Below are positions 8,101 through 15,886 of a stretch of DNA of 30,436 nucleotides, one piece after another. Source of the DNA: Patescibacteria group bacterium (lineage in GTDB: Bacteria; Patescibacteriota; Patescibacteriia; WFTA01; S139-112). The notes below the pieces were generated by a model that did no database searches, was not told the DNA's origin, and saw only the letters and a list, made by a program, of their open reading frames with translations. A program made the position numbers and the translations under genes. The DNA lies in NCBI GenBank assembly GCA_015485715.1, contig WFTA01000021.1, positions 1 to 30,436 of the forward strand, in the 5' to 3' direction. Positions within the stretch are counted from its first letter, which is position 1. Each line of letters begins with the position of its first letter.

Positions 8101-8137
8101 GTCGATGTAAAAAATTTACAAATTTTCAATAACCAAT

Positions 8138-8238
8138 CCAGCCCCACTTTTCAACATTATCTGCAGATATGTTGCTTTAAATCAAATTATATACCCTCTG
8201 GTTTTATAACATAGATTTACCTCAAAAAGTGGAGCTGG
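8138..8238 (-). repeat. Hairpin-ended repeat, copy 3 (reverse orientation)
   Basis: A 101-bp element between the dehydrogenase and transporter genes. Its arms are CCAGCCCCACTTTT (8138-8151) and AAAAAGTGGAGCTGG (8224-8238). Read on the minus strand, it aligns with the copy at 119-216 in the first 26 bases (two differences) and in the last 38, with a diverged centre. It is nested inside another inverted repeat: a TTTACAAATTTTCAAT-like arm (8116-8131) faces ATTGAAAATTGTAAA (8239-8253). Confidence 0.82.
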
Positions 8239-8270
8239 ATTGAAAATTGTAAATTGAAAATTATTTTATT

Positions 8271-9206
8271 ATGTCTTGGATTTTGATTGCAATTATTGGC
8301 TATTTTTTCTTGGGGCTTGTTAATATAGGAGACAAGATTTTTCTTGGAAACTTTATTCCTAATTATAAAGCCTATACTTTTTTAATTAGTGTTTTGGGGC
8401 TCATTATTTGGGTTTTAGCTCCATGGCAGCTGTTTTGGCCGGGTTTTTATGTATTTGTAATATCCTTGATGTCAGGCGCGTTGTTTACAGGCGCGCTTTT
8501 GTCATTTTTTTATTCTCTTCAGATAGGGCAAGTGAGTAGAGTGGTGCCCCTGATAGGAGGTATGGTACCTGTATTTTCTTTTATTTTGTCTCTTTTGTTT
8601 TTGGGTTCTAATTTTAAATCTTATCAGATCTGGGCATTTTTATTTTTAACTTTAGGAGGTGTGATTTTGGTGCGTATCCCTCACAAGACCCATTTCTGGC
8701 ATCATATTTGGGATATGATCTCACATCATAAGCATAGCAGGAAATATTTATATATAGCAGGATTTTCTGCCCTGTTTTTTGCACTTTCTTTTGTATCTTC
8801 CAAATATGTGTTTACATCTGCCGGGTTTTTAAACGGGTTTATGTGGATAAGGCTTGGTTCAGCCTTGGCTGCTTTGCTTATTTTGTTGGACAAGAAGAAT
8901 ATAGATGCTGTCAAAAAAGCTATAGATAAGGTTTTTTCAAGAAAGGGAATATTGTTTTTTGGAAATCAGGGATTTGGAGCTATAGGGTTTTTCTTGCAAA
9001 ATTTGGCAATCAGCAAAGGTGTTGTGGCTATTGTAAATGCAATGCAGGGTGTGCAGTATATATTCGTTATACTTTTGTCAGCTCTTCTGTCTTTTAAATT
9101 TCCACAGATGATGAAAGAAGGAGGGGATATAGACAAAAAAATAATTATAGAAAAAATCATAGCCAGCCTTTTCATTGCCCTCGGGCTATGGTTTTTGTTT
9201 AAATAA
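8271..9206 (+). CDS. EamA/DMT-superfamily transporter
   Basis: A 311-residue integral membrane protein with roughly ten hydrophobic helices arranged as two similar halves separated by a histidine-rich loop (HKTHFWHHIWDMISHHKHSRK, about residues 138-158 by eye). Features such as SRVVPLIGGMVPVFSFILSLLFLG followed by a GGVILV helix match the EamA (drug/metabolite transporter) pattern. The substrate is unknown. It is two bases from the following glycosidase gene, so the pair is probably one operon, and a sugar or metabolite substrate is a reasonable guess only. Confidence 0.75.
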   Translation: MSWILIAIIGYFFLGLVNIGDKIFLGNFIPNYKAYTFLISVLGLIIWVLAPWQLFWPGFYVFVISLMSGALFTGALLSFFYSLQIGQVSRVVPLIGGMVPVFSFILSLLFLGSNFKSYQIWAFLFLTLGGVILVRIPHKTHFWHHIWDMISHHKHSRKYLYIAGFSALFFALSFVSSKYVFTSAGFLNGFMWIRLGSALAALLILLDKKNIDAVKKAIDKVFSRKGILFFGNQGFGAIGFFLQNLAISKGVVAIVNAMQGVQYIFVILLSALLSFKFPQMMKEGGDIDKKIIIEKIIASLFIALGLWFLFK

Positions 9207-9208
9207 TT

Positions 9209-10480
9209 ATGCGTATACATCATCACAAGGCACATGTGTTTCCAGATGGTTTTTTATGGGGAACAGCTACATCTGCCCATCAGGTAGAAGGAGATAATAT
9301 CTACAATGACTGGTATTATGCAGAAACACATAATAAGTTAAAAGTAAAATCAGGACATGCCTGCAAGCACTATGAGATGTATGAAAAGGATTTTGATTTG
9401 ATAAAAGCTATGAACAACAATGCCCATCGCCTCTCCATTGAGTGGTCCCGGCTTGAGCCTGAAGAGGGCAGGTGGAATGAAGAAGAAATAGAGCATTATA
9501 GAAAAGTATTTCAAGCTTTGCATAAAAGAGATATCAAAATTATGCTGACTCTGCATCATTTTACAGTTCCTTTATGGTTTGCCATGAAAGGCGGATTTGA
9601 AAAAACACGAAATGTAAAATATTTTATCAGGTTTGTGAAAAAAGTAGCTGAAGAGTATGGAGATATGATAGATTTTTGGATAACTATTAACGAGCCCGGT
9701 GTATATATATATCAAGGATGGGAAGTGGCAGAGTGGCCCCCTTTTAAAAAGAACAAGTTCACAGCAGGCAGGGTGTACCTTAACCTAGCTCTAGCTCACA
9801 GGCTGGCCTATAAAGCAATATATAAGATAGTTGCCAGAAAGTTTGACAGACTCCCTGAGGTGGGTATAGCTCAAAACATGCTTTCTTTTGCCACATATAG
9901 AAAACATGGTCTGATAGATCAACTGGCTGTGTGGTTCTCATCCAAAACTGCAAATCATGGATTTTATATGTTGACAGGAAAAAATACTCACGATTTTATA
10001 GGTATAAATTATTATTTCAGGATAAGGTTAAAAAGAAAAAAAGGCACACTTAAAATAGAGCATGATGATGTATCCAGTCAGGAAAGAGAAGTGTCAGATA
10101 TGGGCTGGGAGATATATCCTCATGGACTTTTTGATGTTTTAATGGATATACGCGATTACGAGAAACCTGTATATATTACAGAAAACGGCATAGCCACCAG
10201 AAATGATGACAAAAGGCAGAGATTTCTCATATCTCACTTAAATGAGATTTATTATGCTCTCAAAGGGGGATGTGATGTAAAAGGATATTTTCACTGGTCA
10301 CTTCTGGATAACTTTGAGTGGCATCAAGGATGCAAACAGAAGTTTGGTTTGGTAGAAGTTAATTTCAAAACATATCAGAGAAAGGTAAAAAAGTCAGGTA
10401 TAATTTACGGGGATATTGCAGGTAAAAATAAGATTGAGCACAAATACTTTAAACTACTTGGTCATCATGTTAAGTTGTAA
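9209..10480 (+). CDS. Family GH1 glycosidase (beta-glucosidase type)
   Basis: A 423-residue TIM-barrel glycosidase. It begins with FPDGFLWGTATSAHQVEG, the classical GH1 N-terminal signature. The acid/base glutamate is E162 in TINEPG and the nucleophile is E325 in YITENG. NNAHRLSIEWSRLEPEEG and the late HWSLLDNFEWHQGCKQKFGL block are also diagnostic. No signal peptide is present, so it acts in the cytoplasm on imported beta-glycosides. At 423 residues it is slightly shorter than the usual 440-480. It is translated directly after the transporter gene (two-base gap). Confidence 0.93.
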   Translation: MRIHHHKAHVFPDGFLWGTATSAHQVEGDNIYNDWYYAETHNKLKVKSGHACKHYEMYEKDFDLIKAMNNNAHRLSIEWSRLEPEEGRWNEEEIEHYRKVFQALHKRDIKIMLTLHHFTVPLWFAMKGGFEKTRNVKYFIRFVKKVAEEYGDMIDFWITINEPGVYIYQGWEVAEWPPFKKNKFTAGRVYLNLALAHRLAYKAIYKIVARKFDRLPEVGIAQNMLSFATYRKHGLIDQLAVWFSSKTANHGFYMLTGKNTHDFIGINYYFRIRLKRKKGTLKIEHDDVSSQEREVSDMGWEIYPHGLFDVLMDIRDYEKPVYITENGIATRNDDKRQRFLISHLNEIYYALKGGCDVKGYFHWSLLDNFEWHQGCKQKFGLVEVNFKTYQRKVKKSGIIYGDIAGKNKIEHKYFKLLGHHVKL

Positions 10481-10528
10481 TTGATTGAATAGAACAGTAT
10501 TATTTAATTTATATGTTTAATAATTAAT

Positions 10529-11068
10529 ATGAGTAGTTGTGTATGGATAATGGGCGCCAGCGCTGTTGGCAGGAAAACTTTTATCAGTAAGATTGCATGC
10601 GGGTCCAAAATACAAAGCCTTATATGGGATTTGGACAATATGATAATTTATGAAAAAAGCTTGGAGAGAAGGTATGGCAGGAATTTGACAGTTAAGGATA
10701 TTTTGAAAAAGGTTAAAAAAGGCTATAATACTCTCATTAAGGTTCAGTGGACAGAGATACGCAAGGATATTCCTGTTAAACTGTTTCATGTAATTGAAAA
10801 TAAGTTACCTTTTGAGGTAATTCATAAAATAATATGTTTGGTAGCAGATTTGGAAATTTTAAGCAAAAGAAGAAAGCTGTATAGAAAATGGATGTCTTTT
10901 GATATAAGAGATTGTCTGCAGGAGCAAATATCTATGATTAATTATGCATTGATGTATGAGAGTAGAGGGTTTGATTTGGTTTTTATAGATTCAACAAAGG
11001 AATATAAAATAATTACAAAATCAGAAATATATAAATTTTGCAATTATGATTTTTATAGACAGGATTAA
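10529..11068 (+). CDS. Unrecognised protein with a degenerate P-loop-like start
   Basis: I do not recognise this 179-residue protein. Near the N-terminus it has WIMGASAVGRKTFISK, which resembles a Walker A loop of small kinases (GxxxxGK[ST]) but with an inserted or substituted residue (GRKT). No clear Walker B follows, though LVFIDSTKEY near the C-terminus could be a late strand. It is basic and apparently soluble. Its 3' end overlaps the next gene by 23 bases, so the two are likely co-transcribed with the upstream glycosidase. Confidence 0.55.
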   Translation: MSSCVWIMGASAVGRKTFISKIACGSKIQSLIWDLDNMIIYEKSLERRYGRNLTVKDILKKVKKGYNTLIKVQWTEIRKDIPVKLFHVIENKLPFEVIHKIICLVADLEILSKRRKLYRKWMSFDIRDCLQEQISMINYALMYESRGFDLVFIDSTKEYKIITKSEIYKFCNYDFYRQD

Positions 11069-12071
11069 AAATAAGAGATTTTTTGTTTTGGAGATTATAG
11101 TCTTGGTATTGATATTTTTTTCTTTTGCCTTTTTAATTGTAACAATCAGGCCTCCTAAGAAAGATAATATCAAACTCGGTGTAACTTATTCGCTTAATTA
11201 TGCCCAAGAACTGGGCATTGACTGGAAGAAAGCCTATCTTGAAATTTTAGATGATTTAAAAGTTAGATACATAAGGCTTCCTATTTACTGGAATATTATA
11301 GAGCCATATCCCGGCAGGTTTGATTTTTCCAAGTTTGATTTTATGGTTGAAGAAGCTGAGAAAAGAGGAGTAAAAATTATAGCTGTAGTTGGCAGGCGCC
11401 AGCCAAGATGGCCTGAGTGTCATGTACCTTCTTGGGCTCAGAATAATATAGAAAGTATCCAGCAAATTCATATTCTTCAGAGCATTAAAGAGACAGTGAA
11501 TCGCTATAAAAATTCATATGCCATTTATGCATGGCAGGTCGACAATGAGCCGTTTTTTTCTATCTTTGGGCTGTGTCCTGATCCTGATATGAAATTTTAT
11601 AAAGAAGAGCTTGAGCTTGTAAGAGATTTGGATACTCGGCCTATTGTGGTTACTGATTCAGGCGAGCTTTCCACATGGATAAGAACTGCAGGACTTGCAG
11701 ATATTTTGGGAATATCTATGTATAGGATTACTTGGAATAAGTACTTTGGATATTGGTATTATCCGCTTAGTCCTTCTTTTTACTGGAAGAAGTTTCTTGC
11801 AGTATCGCCATTGGTAGAGAGAGGTATCATTACAGAGCTTCAGGCAGAGCCTTGGTTTGCAAAAAGTATTTTTCAGACCCCATTATCAGAGCAGTATAAG
11901 TCAATGAATGAAGATATTTTAAAAGATAATGTAGACTTTGCTGTACGTACAGGGTTTGATGAGATATACCTGTGGGGTGTTGAGTGGTGGTATTGGTTGA
12001 AGGATAAGAAGGGAGAGGATGGTATGTGGCAGACAGCTAAAGAAATATTCGATAGGTACAATAGTTTTTAG
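11046..12071 (+). CDS. Membrane-anchored glycoside hydrolase, GH-A clan (cellulase-like)
   Basis: A 341-residue protein with an N-terminal membrane anchor (about residues 12-33, FVLEIIVLVLIFFSFAFLIV) and an exported TIM barrel. LKVRYIRLPIYWNIIEPYPG resembles the beta-2 strand of GH5/GH39/GH42-type enzymes. Candidate acid/base is E168 in WQVDNEP and candidate nucleophile is E264 in ITELQAEPW (E268 is an alternative). The substrate is unknown. Outward-facing attachment suggests trimming of external polysaccharide, whose products could be taken up and split by the GH1 enzyme encoded upstream; this link is inference from gene order. Confidence 0.75.
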   Translation: MIFIDRIKNKRFFVLEIIVLVLIFFSFAFLIVTIRPPKKDNIKLGVTYSLNYAQELGIDWKKAYLEILDDLKVRYIRLPIYWNIIEPYPGRFDFSKFDFMVEEAEKRGVKIIAVVGRRQPRWPECHVPSWAQNNIESIQQIHILQSIKETVNRYKNSYAIYAWQVDNEPFFSIFGLCPDPDMKFYKEELELVRDLDTRPIVVTDSGELSTWIRTAGLADILGISMYRITWNKYFGYWYYPLSPSFYWKKFLAVSPLVERGIITELQAEPWFAKSIFQTPLSEQYKSMNEDILKDNVDFAVRTGFDEIYLWGVEWWYWLKDKKGEDGMWQTAKEIFDRYNSF

Positions 12072-12224
12072 ATTTTTGAGATTGTTTTATAGTTGCTGTT
12101 ATGTTGGAGGCAGTTATTATGGAATAACAGATTTTATACTTGATTATAGAATAATTCTTATCCGTGGTTTATCTCAAGTTCATAGGATAGATGTTATAAT
12201 CTGTTGGAACGAATATTTAGTGTT

Positions 12225-12539
12225 TTATTTATTTTCCTCAGGAAATATTTGGTTGCCGTCTTCATCGTAGAGATAGATAGCAAGTGTTGGGCAGCTTTGA
12301 GCGGCCAGCAGTATTTCTTCATCAGAGTTGCCTATATTATCTTTTACAATTGCTATATTTTCGTTATCCAGTTCAAAAGTATCTCCAGCTATGGCAATGC
12401 AGGTAGCAGCTCCTATACAGAGATCTCTCTTGACTACAATCTTGGCAATTTTTTTGGTTTTTTTATTTTCATCTTGAGCAGAATTTTTTGCAGATAAGCC
12501 TTTGTTTTCTTCATTCATATTTTTGGGATTAATTATCAT
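12225..12539 (-). CDS. Single-cluster ferredoxin with three cluster cysteines
   Basis: A 104-residue small electron carrier. After a charged tail, the core reads VKRDLCIGAATCIAIAGDTFEL and later AAQSCPTLAI, giving C41, C47 and C83. The second cysteine of the usual CxxCxxC motif is replaced by alanine (CIGAATC), so the cluster is either [3Fe-4S] or [4Fe-4S] with a non-cysteine ligand. The core pattern matches monocluster ferredoxins of the Thermotoga/actinobacterial type. It is last in the sufS-sufU-DUF1858 cluster. The start could be the ATG at 12539, overlapping the upstream gene, or at 12518. Confidence 0.82.
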   Translation of the reverse strand: MIINPKNMNEENKGLSAKNSAQDENKKTKKIAKIVVKRDLCIGAATCIAIAGDTFELDNENIAIVKDNIGNSDEEILLAAQSCPTLAIYLYDEDGNQIFPEENK

Positions 12540-12813
12540 CTGATTTGGTGCTTGTCATTTTTTGTTCTCTTTTTATATATTCATTGATTCTAAATATCAT
12601 TTCTTCTATTTCTTCTTCAGTCATACCATGGATAAGCGCCCCTTGCTCTATAGTATCAAAAGAAGACGCAAAACAGCCTACACATGCCAGTCCGTATTCA
12701 AGCATAATGTTTGCTGTTTCAGGATAAAGATTTATAAGCTCTCCTATATTTGTCTGGAGAGTTACTTCATAAAAAGTTTTTTCATCTGTTTTTTTAGAAG
12801 CAGCCTTTTTCAT
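12529..12813 (-). CDS. DUF1858 redox-disulfide domain protein
   Basis: About 94 residues. The sequence TNIGELINLYPETANIMLEYGLACVGCFAS, with CxxC (C44, C47) followed by DTIEQGALIHGM, is typical of the DUF1858 'hybrid-cluster-protein-associated redox disulfide' domain. Its biochemical role is not established; the paired cysteines suggest redox sensing or sulfur relay. The ATG at 12813 overlaps the sufU stop as ATGA, indicating translational coupling, and is preferred to the longer reading frame. Position between a cluster scaffold and a ferredoxin supports a role in iron-sulfur handling. Confidence 0.8.
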   Translation of the reverse strand: MKKAASKKTDEKTFYEVTLQTNIGELINLYPETANIMLEYGLACVGCFASSFDTIEQGALIHGMTEEEIEEMIFRINEYIKREQKMTSTKSDDN

Positions 12814-13196
12814 ATGTTTTTTATTGCTTTTTTTATGGTATCCAGCGGCAGATTGGCACACTTTATTCTGTTGGATGATAAATTATCAAGATCCATCATA
12901 TTTAGTATATCAGAAGTTTGAATTTTTTGTATATCTGCTATGGTTTTTCCTTTTATATATTCAGATAATATAGAGGCGCTGGCTGTTGAGATAGCACATC
13001 CTGATCCTGTGAATTTTACATCCTTTACTGTCCATTTCTCTTTTTCTTTTGATTTGTTGAAAACAAAAAACCATTCCTGTTCGTCACCGCAGAGAGGATT
13101 GTGGTGCTTTATTTTTATATCAGGGTTTTTTATTTGTCCGTAATTTTGAGGATTTTTAAAATGTTGTATAATTGCTTCTCTGGTATAAAGACTCAT
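12810..13196 (-). CDS. sufU: Iron-sulfur cluster scaffold / sulfur acceptor, SufU-IscU family
   Basis: A 128-residue NifU-N-type protein. The three conserved cysteines are C36 (NPLCGD, with D38), C67 (GSGCAIS) and C113 (IKCANLP). It accepts sulfur from the cysteine desulfurase and takes part in cluster assembly. The spacing between the second and third cysteines favours SufU. The ATG at 13196 (MSLYTREAI) is chosen because similarity starts there; upstream codons in the frame fall inside the tRNA-Phe gene. The ATG is only three bases beyond the tRNA 3' end at 13200, so the mRNA 5' end may be created by tRNA processing. Confidence 0.88.
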   Translation of the reverse strand: MSLYTREAIIQHFKNPQNYGQIKNPDIKIKHHNPLCGDEQEWFFVFNKSKEKEKWTVKDVKFTGSGCAISTASASILSEYIKGKTIADIQKIQTSDILNMMDLDNLSSNRIKCANLPLDTIKKAIKNI

Positions 13197-13199
13197 ATG

Positions 13200-13271
13200 T
13201 GCCGGGGGGCAGAATCGAACTGCCGACACCATGGTTTTCAGCCATGTGCTCTACCACTGAGCTACCCCGGC
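13200..13271 (-). tRNA. tRNA-Phe (GAA)
   Basis: A full cloverleaf on the minus strand: acceptor GCCGGGG/CCCCGGC, D-arm GCTC/GAGC, anticodon stem CATGG/CCATG with loop CTGAAAA (anticodon GAA), and T-arm GGCAG/CTGCC with loop TTCGATT. The discriminator is A, and CCA is not encoded. It lies between sufS and sufU in the same direction, after a terminator-like hairpin. Confidence 0.96.
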
Positions 13272-13296
13272 ATATCAGGATATTTGTCTGTATAAT

Positions 13297-13319
13297 AAAT
13301 AAAAAGCCTTTTGGCTCTT
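13297..13319 (-). terminator. Terminator after sufS
   Basis: On the minus strand AGAGCC-AAAA-GGCTTTTTATTT: a short stem with a four-base loop and T-tract, between the sufS stop and tRNA-Phe. The stem is short, so partial readthrough into the tRNA and sufU is possible. Confidence 0.55.
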
Positions 13320-13361
13320 ATACAATAATATATTTTGATAAAAAAATCAACTTTATTGGTT

Positions 13362-14582
13362 TTATTTTAATATTTTTACGGCTTTTTGTAAACCTTTTAT
13401 GAGTTTATCTATATCTTCCAGTGTATTGTAGATGTAAAAGCTGGCACGGACTGTGGATGGCTTTTTAATTATTTTTTTATGAAGCGGCATTGCACAGTGA
13501 TGACCTGCTCTTACTGCTATATTTTGTTCATCCAAAATATATGATATGTCATGAGCATGGAGATTATCTATAGAAAAGGAAAATATTCCTATTTTTTTAT
13601 TCAAAGGAGGTCCGTAAACGGTGAGATCTTTGATTTTGAAAATATTTTCTATAAAGTATTTCATAATATTTTCCTCATGTTCTTTTATATAAGGAAGTAT
13701 TTTTTCAAGATATTGGCACGCTTTACCTAATGCATAAGCACCTGCTGCATTTGGTGTTCCTGCTTCAAATTTATAAGGAATGTCTGCAGGAGTGAAGGAT
13801 TGCCAAGATACAGTATTTATCATCTCGCCTCCGCCCAGAAAAGGATCCATCTTTTCAAGCAGTTTTTCCTTTGCCCACAGAACTCCTATCCCCAGAGGCC
13901 CCATCATCTTATGACCTGAAAATGTATAGAAATCAACTCCCAGCTTAGAGACATCTATCTTTATATGCCCTACAGCTTGTGCGCCATCTACCAGAACATA
14001 GCAGTTGTGTTTTTTAGCAAGGCTGGCAATTTTTTCTACAGGATTGATGGTACCTAAAACATTTGATATATGGGTTATGGCTATCAGTTTTACATTGTAT
14101 TTTTTAAGTTTGGCTTCCAGATCGTCCATGTCCAGTTCATACTCTGGCGTCAGTTTTATGACCTGAAGATTAAAGTTGAGCTGTTTTTTCATAATTTGCC
14201 ACGGGATGATGTTGGAATGATGTTCCATACTGGATATAAGGACTGTGCCTTGGTTTGATCTGATAATCTTGGGTAGAAAGCTTCTGGCAACTATATTGAT
14301 GCTTTCTGTTGTGTTGCGGGTGAAGATAATCTCTTTTTTTGATTTTGCTCCTATAAATCCAGCTACTACTTTTCTTGATTTTTCATAAGCCTCTGTTGCT
14401 ATTTCAGATAATTTGTATATGCCTCTGTGTACATTGGCATTGCAGGTAGTGTAAAATTCATCTAGTGCATCTATAACACACTTTGGTTTTTGTGCTGTAG
14501 CTGTTGTATCCAAATATACCAGTTTGGGGTATCTGGCAAAGATAGGAAAGTCTTTTTTTATGTTTTTAAATTTGTCTGTCAT
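13362..14582 (-). CDS. sufS: Cysteine desulfurase, SufS type
   Basis: A 406-residue PLP enzyme that removes sulfur from cysteine for iron-sulfur cluster assembly. The PLP lysine is K225 in FSGHKMMGP, the catalytic cysteine C363 in RAGHHCAMP, and the PLP-contact motifs SMEHHSNIIPW and DGAQAVGH are intact. The short cysteine loop matches group II desulfurases. The N-terminal YLDTTATAQKP differs slightly from the usual YLDNAATSQ. A minus-strand TATAAT at 14596-14601 lies 13 bases before the ATG. No sufB, sufC or sufD is present in the window, so the rest of the pathway must be elsewhere. Confidence 0.95.
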   Translation of the reverse strand: MTDKFKNIKKDFPIFARYPKLVYLDTTATAQKPKCVIDALDEFYTTCNANVHRGIYKLSEIATEAYEKSRKVVAGFIGAKSKKEIIFTRNTTESINIVARSFLPKIIRSNQGTVLISSMEHHSNIIPWQIMKKQLNFNLQVIKLTPEYELDMDDLEAKLKKYNVKLIAITHISNVLGTINPVEKIASLAKKHNCYVLVDGAQAVGHIKIDVSKLGVDFYTFSGHKMMGPLGIGVLWAKEKLLEKMDPFLGGGEMINTVSWQSFTPADIPYKFEAGTPNAAGAYALGKACQYLEKILPYIKEHEENIMKYFIENIFKIKDLTVYGPPLNKKIGIFSFSIDNLHAHDISYILDEQNIAVRAGHHCAMPLHKKIIKKPSTVRASFYIYNTLEDIDKLIKGLQKAVKILK

Positions 14583-14595
14583 ATGACAATATGAT

Positions 14596-14601
14596 ATTAT
14601 A
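14596..14601 (-). promoter_or_regulatory. -10 box of sufS
   Basis: TATAAT on the minus strand, 13 bases before the sufS ATG at 14582, predicting a leader of about seven bases. It is back to back with the promoter at 14646-14654. Confidence 0.5.
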
Positions 14602-14645
14602 TTTTTACCTTATTTATTATTATATATTTTATCCTTTTAAGCAAA

Positions 14646-14654
14646 TGATATAAT
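14646..14654 (+). promoter_or_regulatory. Extended -10 promoter of the M29 peptidase gene
   Basis: TGATATAAT, identical to the box at 6578-6586. The ATG at 14668 is 13 bases downstream, so the leader is about seven bases. No clear -35 is present. Confidence 0.55.
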
Positions 14655-14667
14655 TAAAGAAATCTAT

Positions 14668-15771
14668 ATGGACATAAGAGCGAAAAAGCTGGCCAAAATT
14701 ATGGTTCATCACTCTTTAAAAATAAAGAAAAAAGACAGAGTGGTGATATCTACATCAAATCTAAATGACAAAGATCTAATCAAAGCCTGTTATGAGGAAG
14801 CTTTGAATGCAGGAGCATATCCTTACCTTGATGTAATGGGCACCAATATGATGCTTGGAAGGACAGATGAGATGGATATTATGAGTGTGTATTTCTCAAA
14901 AGCAAATGACGATCAGCTGAAATATAGAATACCTATATATAAAAATATTGTTGACTGGGGTAATAAATTTATCAGAATTACATCTATAAACAATTATTCT
15001 TTTTTGAACAATATTGATGCCGAAAAAATACAGATGAACCAGAAAAAGTACAGAGAAGTCTTTGACAATCTCATTAGAAAAGACTGGGTTTTGACATATA
15101 CCCCTACCTATGGACTTGCTCAAAATGCAGGACTCAGCTTTGAGGAGATGGTTGATTTTTACTATAAGTCTGTTTTGGTTGATTATAATAAGATGAAGAA
15201 GAGCCTTATTAAGATCAGCAATATCTTGGATAGAGGGAAAAAGGTCAGGATAGTGGGATATAATACAGACATTACCTTTGGTATATCAGGAAGATTGTCT
15301 CAGCCGTGCTATGGAGAGAAAAATATTCCCGATGGTGAGGTATTCATTGCTCCGCTTGAAGATAAAACTGAAGGGCATATATACTATGATTTTCCCGGAC
15401 TCTACAGCGGTAAAGTAATAAGAGGTATATACCTTGAATTTAGAGGAGGCAGGGTTGTGAAATACAGTTCAGAGACAAATCAAAAAGATTTAGATATCAT
15501 CTTAAATACAGATAGTGGAGCAAAGAGAATTGGCGAGCTTGCAATCGGAGCAAATTACAACATTAAAAAATATATGTACAATACTTTATTTGATGAGAAG
15601 ATGGGCGGTACCATCCATACAGCTCTTGGCAAATCTTATGAGGAAAAAAGAGGAGGAGGAAAAAACAAATCAGCAATTCACTGGGATATTGTCAAAGATA
15701 CCAGAAAAAAGGGAAGCAGAGTATATGTAGATAATAAGCTGGTATTAAAGGATGGCAAAATATTGGTGTAA
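14668..15771 (+). CDS. M29-family metallo-aminopeptidase
   Basis: A 367-residue cytoplasmic aminopeptidase of the AmpS/AmpT/PepS family. The expected two-metal ligands can be placed at E224 (IPDGEVF), E290 (RIGELAIG), H317 (GTIHTALG), H338 and D340 (SAIHWDIV), with family-like spacing. It removes N-terminal residues from peptides using cobalt, zinc or manganese. With the S9 peptidase encoded 115 bases downstream on the same strand, it points to amino-acid recovery from peptides. It is slightly shorter than the typical 400-410 residues. Confidence 0.9.
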   Translation: MDIRAKKLAKIMVHHSLKIKKKDRVVISTSNLNDKDLIKACYEEALNAGAYPYLDVMGTNMMLGRTDEMDIMSVYFSKANDDQLKYRIPIYKNIVDWGNKFIRITSINNYSFLNNIDAEKIQMNQKKYREVFDNLIRKDWVLTYTPTYGLAQNAGLSFEEMVDFYYKSVLVDYNKMKKSLIKISNILDRGKKVRIVGYNTDITFGISGRLSQPCYGEKNIPDGEVFIAPLEDKTEGHIYYDFPGLYSGKVIRGIYLEFRGGRVVKYSSETNQKDLDIILNTDSGAKRIGELAIGANYNIKKYMYNTLFDEKMGGTIHTALGKSYEEKRGGGKNKSAIHWDIVKDTRKKGSRVYVDNKLVLKDGKILV

Positions 15772-15886
15772 GGCCAAGTGTTATTATTTATTATTTTCTG
15801 TGTTTTCCGGAAATTATAGAGTAAGATTGACCAGTATATAGTATAGTCTGGATTATTGAAAATCTTAAAGAAAAGGGTAAGGATAT

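Noticed and set aside
12072..12224. Gene or RNA in the gap between the GH-A enzyme and the ferredoxin
   Set aside because: The stretch is AT-rich with only weak dyads and no credible start or conserved RNA pattern; both flanking genes end here convergently.
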